Shown piece after piece: positions 1 to 4,925 of a DNA stretch of 6,091 bases. The notes below the pieces were generated by a model. The model worked only from the letters and a program-made list of their open reading frames with translations. It did not search any database and had not been told where the DNA came from. Position 1 is the stretch's first letter, and every line of letters starts with the position of its first letter. A program made the translations under genes and the position numbers. The stretch comes from Mariprofundaceae bacterium (GTDB taxonomy: Bacteria; Pseudomonadota; Zetaproteobacteria; Mariprofundales; Mariprofundaceae), in contig JALSZZ010000015.1 in NCBI GenBank assembly GCA_027075825.1, positions 1-6,091 on the forward strand, in the 5' to 3' direction.

Positions 1-153
1 CAAACATCAGGAAGCTGGTTGTTTTTATTGTTGTTGCTTCTGTTCTCATGGTCAGAAAGATTAACCCAGCTTACATTATTCCTTTCGTTCCAGTTTTATG
101 CTATAATCACATGGCAGAACGAACCAGAACCTGTACAGGGAGAGCAAGTATGA
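1..153 (+). CDS. C-terminal end of a membrane protein (partial)
   Basis: Frame 1 is open from the window edge to a TGA at 151-153 and gives 50 residues. It contains a strongly hydrophobic run (WLFLLLLLLF, about residues 6-15) and a second apolar stretch (about residues 24-37, LTLFLSFQFYAIIT), then a polar, acidic tail ending QGEQV. This looks like the last one or two membrane segments of an integral membrane protein. The stop overlaps the methyltransferase start as ATGA (150-153), the usual sign of translational coupling, which supports this being a real gene end. In a polysaccharide cluster, candidates are an O-antigen polymerase or ligase, a flippase, or a polytopic glycosyltransferase, but too little is visible to choose. 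The family is not recognised. Confidence 0.6.
   Translation, partial: QTSGSWLFLLLLLLFSWSERLTQLTLFLSFQFYAIITWQNEPEPVQGEQV
99..107 (+). promoter_or_regulatory. Possible extended -10 promoter inside the upstream gene
   Basis: The string TGCTATAAT matches the extended -10 consensus (TGnTATAAT) exactly. It lies about 43 nt before the methyltransferase ATG, within the coding end of the upstream membrane protein. No good -35 box sits at 17 bp spacing (the hexamer there is TTCCTT), but extended -10 promoters need little -35 help. It could give internal transcription of the methyltransferase-glycosyltransferase-sulfotransferase block. Chance occurrence in AT-rich coding DNA is a real alternative. Confidence 0.35.
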
Positions 154-938
154 GATTGCTGATCAAAAAAACATTAAAACGTGTATTGCGTATGGCTGGT
201 TTTTATCCGTCAAAAATGCGTGGCGATATGGAAGATGTATTGATCCATTTAAAATCCCTGGGCGTTATGCCGGCAACAATCTTTGACGTTGGTGTTGCCG
301 ACGGAACCCGTGATATGTACCAGGCATATCCTGATTGCCATTTCATCCTTGTGGAGCCGCTACGAGAATTTGAACAGGATATTATGGCCATCAGGCAGCA
401 ATATCATGTCGATTTTGTTGTGGCTGCTGCCGCTGATAAAGCTGGCCGTATGCATATTAACGTGCATCCGGATCTTTGTGGTTCTTCGCTTCTTAAAGAA
501 AAAGAAGGTGGGCATGTTGATGGCACTGAACGGGAAGTACCCGTCATTCGGCTTGATGAGCTTGCACTTGAGCGAAAGTTAACAGCGCCTTATATGATCA
601 AAATTGATGTTCAGGGAGGGGAGTTAACGGTACTCGATGGCTGCACAGCTATTTTACCACAAACAGAGGTCGTTATACTTGAAGTTTCTCTCTTTGAGTT
701 TTTTATAGACGGACCAGAGTTTGCTGATGTTATTGCTTACATGCGTAACAAGGGTTTCGTGGTTTATGAGATATTTGATGGTCGAAACCGTCCGCTTGAT
801 GGTGCTCTGGCGCAGGTTGATATCCTTTTTATCCCTGAACAAAGTCCGCTTCGGAAGCAACATATTTATGCCACAGAAAATCAGCGAAGTATTCAGAATA
901 AAAAAATAAAAAAAATGATGGCTCAGGCTCATGGATAA
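150..938 (+). CDS. FkbM-family SAM-dependent methyltransferase
   Basis: Predicted 262-residue class I methyltransferase that probably O-methylates a sugar hydroxyl of the glycan built by the neighbouring genes. The SAM-binding glycine-rich loop is at residues 46-53 (DVGVADGT), the acidic end of strand 2 follows (VEP, about 68-70), and the FkbM hallmark IKIDVQGGE is at 150-158. The C-terminal strand AQVDILFI (221-228) also fits the fold. The start at 150 is preferred over the in-frame ATG at 48: GGGAGAG (138-144) lies 5 nt upstream, the ATG overlaps the previous stop as ATGA, and the extra N-terminal residues would be the shadow of that gene. The gene overlaps the next by 8 nt. FkbM proteins act on varied substrates (macrolides, glycans), so the acceptor is unknown; a sugar acceptor is inferred from context. 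Confidence 0.88.
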   Translation: MRLLIKKTLKRVLRMAGFYPSKMRGDMEDVLIHLKSLGVMPATIFDVGVADGTRDMYQAYPDCHFILVEPLREFEQDIMAIRQQYHVDFVVAAAADKAGRMHINVHPDLCGSSLLKEKEGGHVDGTEREVPVIRLDELALERKLTAPYMIKIDVQGGELTVLDGCTAILPQTEVVILEVSLFEFFIDGPEFADVIAYMRNKGFVVYEIFDGRNRPLDGALAQVDILFIPEQSPLRKQHIYATENQRSIQNKKIKKMMAQAHG

Positions 939-1821
939 AACAATCACGGTTTTTGTTGCGCTGCCTGTGTTTAATCGGCGTGAGAGCACCCTGGCGTTTT
1001 TGCAGATGCTGAAAGCTCAGGATTACGGATATATTGAGTGTGTTATTTGTGATGATGCATCCGAGGATGGAACAATTGAGGCGGTAAGAAGCAAGTTTCC
1101 TGAAACACACATTATTTCCGGCAAGGGCGATTTGTGGTGGACTGGTGGCATGAATTGTTGCATTCAGTACATTCTCGAACATGCCACGGATGATGATTAT
1201 GTATTAACAATTAATGATGATGTCGTATTGCCCCGCCACTATATTTCTCAGAAAGTACAACGAAGCAAGGAATACCCCCACGCTATTATCGGCTCGGTGT
1301 GCGTCGATCAACAACATCCTGATTGTATAGAAACAACAGGTTTATTCATGCATAACAGAAGCTGCACACTGCACAACCTGTTGCCAGCAGGCAGCAGCCT
1401 TGAAGCAGCAAGGAAGATCCATAGCGATATGTTGCCAGCGACGCACCTTCCTGGCAAAGGTGTGCTCGTACCAGTGGCACTTTACCAGAAGCTGGGCTTA
1501 TATGATGCGCAGCATTTACCTCACTACCATGCAGATTCAGAATTCACCTATCGGGCATACAGATCCGGTACAGATGTTTTTGTTGACCTGAACAGTATTG
1601 TCTATTCCGACGTTAACAGAGAGAATGTTGGCAGAGCATCAGTAATGCCGTCGTTATCTGCGATTGTTAAATCGATCACCGATCCTCACGGCCTGAATTC
1701 ATGGCGTAGTTATCGCCATCTTGCATACAGGTATCATTATAACCAGCGTTTTCGTTTTTTGTTTGTGACGTATGCGCGAATCATTGGTGGCATCGTTAAA
1801 CGTCGCTGGAGGCAGTGCTGA
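931..1821 (+). CDS. GT2-family glycosyltransferase (rhamnosyltransferase-like)
   Basis: A 296-residue cytoplasmic GT-A-fold enzyme that transfers a sugar from a nucleotide donor to a growing glycan. The N-terminal strand and loop ALPVFNRR (10-17) leads to the nucleotide-binding CDDASEDGT (40-48). LWWTGGMN (68-75) is typical of rhamnosyltransferase-like GT2 enzymes. NDD (95-97) is the DXD-like metal/donor site, and HADSEF (200-205) fits the acceptor/catalytic-base region. The basic, aromatic C-terminus (about 262-296) may sit at the membrane surface; there is no clear transmembrane helix. The ATG at 931 overlaps the methyltransferase stop by 8 nt (ATGGATAA) and has no strong Shine-Dalgarno site, so initiation probably depends on coupling. 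Donor and linkage cannot be assigned; rhamnose is only the commonest guess for this motif set. Confidence 0.88.
   Translation: MDKTITVFVALPVFNRRESTLAFLQMLKAQDYGYIECVICDDASEDGTIEAVRSKFPETHIISGKGDLWWTGGMNCCIQYILEHATDDDYVLTINDDVVLPRHYISQKVQRSKEYPHAIIGSVCVDQQHPDCIETTGLFMHNRSCTLHNLLPAGSSLEAARKIHSDMLPATHLPGKGVLVPVALYQKLGLYDAQHLPHYHADSEFTYRAYRSGTDVFVDLNSIVYSDVNRENVGRASVMPSLSAIVKSITDPHGLNSWRSYRHLAYRYHYNQRFRFLFVTYARIIGGIVKRRWRQC
1808..1812 (+). promoter_or_regulatory. Shine-Dalgarno site (GGAGG) deciding the GT4 start
   Basis: A perfect GGAGG lies inside the end of the GT2 gene. It is only 2 nt from the GTG at 1815 but 5 nt from the CTG at 1818. By spacing alone the CTG fits better and would give a CTGA overlap with the preceding stop; by codon preference GTG would be chosen. 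Confidence 0.55.
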
Positions 1822-3035
1822 AAGTACTTTATTTAACAAAGTTCATAATCGACCGTCATGGTTTTGCCAGAAGTTTTCACCTGGCAAAAGGGTTGGTCAG
1901 ACTTGGGCATCAGGTTGATTTTGTTGCAGCAAATCCTTCGTCGCAAGGTTGCAAAGAAATTCGTGATGGTGTCCGTATTATAACGTTCCCCGACATCTCA
2001 CCTTCTTCTGTCAAAAAAGGTGGTCTGAGCGTGATTGATGTTATTTCCAGGTTATATCATTTTTGGCATTCAGATGCTGATATTATTATGGTGGATTCCG
2101 GTTTTCGTCCAGTGACGGGTGTAGTAGGGCATATCCTGGCAAAACATCTTGAAATTCCATATGTTTGCGAATGGTGGGACTGGGTTGGTAAGAATGGTAT
2201 GTATGACAGAAAATCCCGTTTTTATCAATATACGCTTGGTCAGTGGGATCATTATTATGAGCTAAAAGACAAGAAACAGGCCGATGGTATAGTTGCGCTT
2301 TCAAGGGTATTACGCCAGCGTGCTCACTCATTGGGCCTCCGTGAGGATCAAACCTGTATTATCCACGGTGGTTGTGATATTGTCGATATTGATGCATCGA
2401 GAGCACCGGAGGTAATGCAACGCTGGCGTATGAAAATGCATCTTCCTGAAGATGCTTTTGTCATTGGCTTTGCAGGCATGGATGCTCATGAAGCTGAAGA
2501 TATTCAGCCTTTTTTGGCTGCAGTGAAACAGCTGCGGGATTTTTATCCCAAACTCTATTGGCTGAGCACCGGTGGTACACTAAGTGATCGTTGGCGGCAG
2601 CTATACCAGGTAGGAGATGAATATATTGAGTTAGGCTGGATCGATTACGATGGTTATGTGGAAGCGTTGCTGGCTGCCAATGTGTTGCTGCTTACGCAGG
2701 AAAAGCATCTGATTAACGAAGCCAGATGGCCCAATAAATTAGGCGACTATCTTGCTGCTGGTAAGCCAGTACTTACAACCGAAGTTGGTGAAGTCGTACA
2801 TTTTTCGCAGGAGCAGCGGCAACATGGATTGATCTTTGTGGACTGGGAGTCTGAATCCATGATCAGGATGCTAAAATCTTTGATCCGTGACCACTCATTG
2901 TGTGAACAATTGGGAAAAGCGAACCGTTTGCTGGCAGAAGGATCAGCTTCATGGGCGCAGCGAGCAGTGCAACTCGACTGTTTTTTGCAACAAACATTGA
3001 AATACTTTGCGGAGAGCAAGCTTGAAGCATCATGA
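1815..3035 (+). CDS. GT4-family (GT-B fold) glycosyltransferase
   Basis: About 406 residues, a usual length for GT4 enzymes, which transfer a sugar from a nucleotide donor with retention. The first Rossmann domain starts at once (KVLYLTKF, 3-10) and continues with LAKGLVRLGHQVDFV (23-37). The donor domain opens at FVIGFAGMD (215-223), has LYWLSTGG (247-254) and YIELGWI (270-276), and ends with the signature ARWPNKLGDYLAAGKPVL (303-320). In that signature the second glutamate of the usual EX7E motif is replaced by D311, a conservative change. There is no signal peptide or membrane helix. The start is GTG 1815 (7-nt overlap with the GT2 gene) or CTG 1818 (4-nt overlap), and protein fold cannot separate them. 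It overlaps the sulfotransferase gene by 14 nt. The sugar is unknown. Confidence 0.9.
   Translation: MLKVLYLTKFIIDRHGFARSFHLAKGLVRLGHQVDFVAANPSSQGCKEIRDGVRIITFPDISPSSVKKGGLSVIDVISRLYHFWHSDADIIMVDSGFRPVTGVVGHILAKHLEIPYVCEWWDWVGKNGMYDRKSRFYQYTLGQWDHYYELKDKKQADGIVALSRVLRQRAHSLGLREDQTCIIHGGCDIVDIDASRAPEVMQRWRMKMHLPEDAFVIGFAGMDAHEAEDIQPFLAAVKQLRDFYPKLYWLSTGGTLSDRWRQLYQVGDEYIELGWIDYDGYVEALLAANVLLLTQEKHLINEARWPNKLGDYLAAGKPVLTTEVGEVVHFSQEQRQHGLIFVDWESESMIRMLKSLIRDHSLCEQLGKANRLLAEGSASWAQRAVQLDCFLQQTLKYFAESKLEAS
3011..3016 (+). promoter_or_regulatory. Shine-Dalgarno site (GGAGAG) for a TTG start
   Basis: GGAGAG lies 5 nt before the TTG at 3022. The same ten bases, GGAGAGCAAG, precede the methyltransferase ATG at the same spacing (139-148). 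This favours TTG 3022 over the upstream TTG at 3007, which lies before the site. The ATG at 3032 is out of frame. Confidence 0.6.
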
Positions 3036-3930
3036 GTTGCCTGTAAAGGTCATTTACATCATGGGAACAGGTCGCAGTGGGACGACGATTCAGGAAGTGT
3101 TGTTGGCTAGTAACCCTGATATTTCAGGTGTTGGCGAAGTTACGCACTTGTTTACAGATGGCTTATTGAACAATGAACTATGCGCCTGTGGCAAAGATAT
3201 TGAGCAATGTGAGCTTTGGTCGTCTGTACTAAAATTATCCGGATGGAATCAAGATAATGCTTCAAGACTGGAAAAATTGTTTCATGATGTTACTAGTCAT
3301 GCCCGTTTCCCGCTAGTATGGTTAAACTGGTTGCCAAATCGGCTCCTTCAAAATTATCGGGAAGAAAACATGCGCTTGTTTTCAAGCATAGCGGAGCTAA
3401 CCGGCTGTCAATATATCGTCGATTCGTCCAAATATGCAGGTCGGGCTCTGTTATTGGCGCGTTTGTTCCCTGAATCTGTCTATCTGGTATGCCTTACCCG
3501 CTCTCCTGAAGGATTGTTACAGGCTTTCAGAAAAACGCCGGCAAGTCTCGCCAGGAGCGAGCAAAGACCCAAACATCCATTGATGACGATGTGCTATTAC
3601 ATCTATACAAGCTTGTGCTTTCGTTTGGTGTTGAATGCTGTTTCGGTTTCTTCAGTAAGAATTAATTATGAAGAACTCAGGGAGAAGCCTGATGTGCAGC
3701 TACAGCGCATTGCCAACAAACTGGAATTGGGTAATGCACTGAATAACAGTATTCAGGCGTTACAAAGTGATAGTGAGTTTATTGTTGGTCATATCGTTAC
3801 TGGAAATCGTCTGCGTAAAAAAAGGAGGGTCAGCTTTCAAAAAAGTGAACAGCAACAAATAACTTTAAGTAGAATCGAATCGCTATGCTTTTCCATCATG
3901 AAACTGTGGCAGAGGCTCATCAGTTTTTAA
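3022..3930 (+). CDS. PAPS-dependent sulfotransferase (glycan sulfation)
   Basis: Predicted 302-residue sulfotransferase that moves a sulfuryl group from PAPS to an acceptor, here probably a hydroxyl of the polysaccharide made by the adjacent glycosyltransferases. The 5'-phosphosulfate-binding loop is GTGRSGTT (15-22) after the strand VKVIYIM. CACGKDIEQCELW (54-66) is the cysteine-containing pattern often seen in bacterial members. VDSSK (133-137) and the 3'-phosphate-binding CLTRSPEG (157-164) follow, then VRINYEEL (212-219) and a C-terminal GHIVTGNRLR (256-265) resembling the conserved GN-x-x-R element of this group. There is no signal peptide, consistent with a cytoplasmic PAPS-using enzyme. 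The TTG start is chosen for its ribosome-binding site; ATG 3061 would remove the first strand. No PAPS-synthesis genes are in the window. The acceptor is inferred from context only. Confidence 0.87.
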   Translation: MKHHELPVKVIYIMGTGRSGTTIQEVLLASNPDISGVGEVTHLFTDGLLNNELCACGKDIEQCELWSSVLKLSGWNQDNASRLEKLFHDVTSHARFPLVWLNWLPNRLLQNYREENMRLFSSIAELTGCQYIVDSSKYAGRALLLARLFPESVYLVCLTRSPEGLLQAFRKTPASLARSEQRPKHPLMTMCYYIYTSLCFRLVLNAVSVSSVRINYEELREKPDVQLQRIANKLELGNALNNSIQALQSDSEFIVGHIVTGNRLRKKRRVSFQKSEQQQITLSRIESLCFSIMKLWQRLISF

Positions 3931-3996
3931 CCTGATTTAACAAAAACAGGGTGAATATGGGTAAATCCGACATTCATCACCCCCCTGATCCTGTTT
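3931..3996. other. Intergenic junction after the sulfotransferase; possible weak hairpins
   Basis: This short stretch joins the polysaccharide operon to the transposase relic. It begins 5 bp after the sulfotransferase stop with a 17-bp sequence repeated at 4831-4847. AAAACAGG (3943-3950) and CCTGTTTT (3990-3997) are inverted copies about 39 nt apart, and TCCTG/CAGGA (3989-3993/3998-4002) forms a small hairpin around TTTT. Either could be a weak terminator or part of an insertion-sequence end. No convincing GC stem followed by a T-run was found for the operon. Confidence 0.4.
3935..3951 (+). repeat. 17-bp direct repeat, copy 1
   Basis: ATTTAACAAAAACAGGG is identical to positions 4831-4847 inside the miniature element. 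The similarity continues more weakly downstream to the shared ATCCGA (ending 3969 here and 4869 there) with about a 3-nt length difference. This suggests a diverged remnant of the same kind of mobile element, although the low-complexity A-rich core leaves some room for chance. Confidence 0.6.
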
Positions 3997-4744
3997 TCAG
4001 GAATAAATTTGTTCATACGATTTTCCTAATGGTTTCAGTATGATTGAGTGTTCATCTTTCAGATTAAGGACTGTTGGCCTGGCAAAGTTACAATAGAGCA
4101 TCTGAATATTCTGAAAGCATTGGAATACCCAACGCACAGTCGAGCACTTGATCCATACCCCTTTTTGGTCAGGAAACGAAATCCCCTCTCGACTTTTTGC
4201 TGACTCTTGTATTCCAGCAGCAGTTGATCAGCTGGCAAGGCAGTCAGATCCGTCTGGTTTGTGGCGATAATAAAGCAAGTTTTGCGTCTCAGGCGCTGTT
4301 CGTACAGGCGATGATCCGATGCCAGAGAAGCGCTGATTTGATAGCGATAATAATCCGCCTCGGCATTGGATGCCGGACGACTTCGCTTGTCAAATTTTGC
4401 CAAAGCTTCGATATGAACATCATCTATCATGCTGATTTTCATTTTTTTGCATAATTCCAAAGCTTTCAGTGCATCTTTCCTACAAGCAAACTCCTGTTTG
4501 CAAAGCTTGTTGAACAGCTTCTGATCAGCCGCGCTGTATTTGCCGCAAAGTTTGGTAACAGATGGCCTTCAACGCAGCGTCTGCCCTGAAGCTGGCTGTG
4601 TAGCTTTTCGCCCCGTAAGTCTCTCCTGTTATACCACAGAAACATACCTAAAATCCACCTTAAATGCTTGTCTGTTTTTCGGGGGTTACTATACCCGGCG
4701 ACAATCACGCCTGTGGCTGTATAGTTGGCAATTTTGATTTTGCC
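3997..4744 (-). pseudogene. Broken DDE transposase, IS1634-like
   Basis: Minus-strand remnant of an IS4-superfamily transposase. The best-preserved part (4568 down to 4170) runs from SAADQKLFNKLCKQEFACR through FIIATNQTDL to YKSQQKVERGFRFL, the region around the catalytic glutamate in IS1634-type enzymes. From 4170 to 3997 a different frame carries the normal C-terminal end (DQKGV, TVRWVFQCF, VLNLKDEHSIILKPLG, stop at 3997-3999). Intact relatives have roughly 40 or more extra residues between these parts, so the junction near 4165-4172 is an internal deletion with a frame change. Upstream another frame (SFRADAALKAI, stop at 4525-4527) appears to continue the protein, implying a further frameshift around 4527-4568. 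The N-terminal half is missing and homology fades towards 4744, where the miniature element begins. It cannot encode an active enzyme. The family is named from remembered motifs; IS4-superfamily is safer than IS1634. Confidence 0.78.
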
Positions 4745-4767
4745 AGGAGCCTGTCGGACTTTGGCAA
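4745..4767 (+). repeat. Left 23-bp terminal inverted repeat
   Basis: This is the exact reverse complement of 4885-4907, with the outermost base at 4745. The match stops at the base on either side, so the ends are well defined. Confidence 0.85.
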
Positions 4768-4830
4768 TCGTCACGAGAAATAGCGGGATTGAGCCAAATA
4801 TACGACCTGTTTGCGGCGAATAGCAGGGCT

Positions 4831-4847
4831 ATTTAACAAAAACAGGG
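4831..4847 (+). repeat. 17-bp direct repeat, copy 2
   Basis: ATTTAACAAAAACAGGG, identical and in the same orientation as 3935-3951, lies in the interior of the miniature element, 896 bp further on. The two copies nearly bracket the transposase relic. Confidence 0.6.
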
Positions 4848-4884
4848 CGGAGATTTGGCCAATATCCGATTTTTCGCAGTAGAT

Positions 4885-4907
4885 TTGCCAAAGTCCGACA
4901 GGCTCCT
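4885..4907 (-). repeat. Right 23-bp terminal inverted repeat
   Basis: This is the exact reverse complement of 4745-4767. Its outer 14 bp also form the left arm of the 28-bp palindrome at 4894-4921. Confidence 0.85.
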
Positions 4908-4921
4908 AGGAGCCTGTCGGA
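4894..4921. repeat. 28-bp perfect palindrome just upstream of a start codon
   Basis: The arms are TCCGACAGGCTCCT (4894-4907) and AGGAGCCTGTCGGA (4908-4921) with no spacer and no mismatch. The left arm is the end of the miniature element and the right arm is an extra 14-bp copy of its tip in opposite orientation, so two element ends abut. The palindrome ends 4 nt before the ATG at 4926. In RNA it could fold into a hairpin holding the only AGGAG (4908-4912) upstream of that gene, which lies 13 nt from the ATG, longer than usual spacing. Any regulatory role is inference. Confidence 0.8.
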
Positions 4922-4925
4922 ATTC

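Larger units (their letters stand above)
4745..4907. mobile_element. 163-bp miniature inverted-repeat element (MITE-like)
   Basis: The outer 23 bp at each end (4745-4767 and 4885-4907) are perfect inverted copies, with tips AGGAGCCTGTCGGA and TCCGACAGGCTCCT. The roughly 117-bp interior has no convincing coding region. This is the form of an internally deleted insertion sequence moved in trans by a related transposase. It appears to truncate the 5' end of the transposase relic and differs from it in orientation and sequence, so it is probably a separate insertion. No clear target-site duplication is seen: the left flank is GCC and the right flank is another copy of the element tip. The parent family is not identified with confidence. 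Confidence 0.75.

Noticed and set aside
48..149. N-terminal extension of the methyltransferase from ATG 48
   Set aside because: It overlaps the real coding end of the upstream membrane protein in another frame. ATG 150 has a good ribosome-binding site, an ATGA overlap, and starts near the usual family N-terminus.
654..1182. Minus-strand open frames across the methyltransferase-GT2 junction
   Set aside because: They have no recognisable motifs and lie wholly opposite two well-supported genes.
3943..4002. Strong intrinsic terminator after the sulfotransferase
   Set aside because: Only a 5-bp hairpin and an 8-bp inverted repeat with a 39-nt loop are present, without a proper T-run. It is noted as a weak possibility only.
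4197..4454. Plus-strand open frame of about 85 codons in the relic zone
   Set aside because: It is the antisense of the well-recognised transposase segment and shows no domain or ribosome-binding site of its own.
4466..4774. Minus-strand open frame of about 102 codons as a separate small gene
   Set aside because: Its first codons lie in the miniature element's inverted repeat, and its 3' part is the wrong frame of the transposase, whose motifs appear in the neighbouring frame.
4885..4913. Outward promoter from the miniature element (TTGCCA as a -35 box)
   Set aside because: The -35-like hexamer is present, but the position 17 bp on is AGGAGC, with no -10-like sequence before the downstream ATG.
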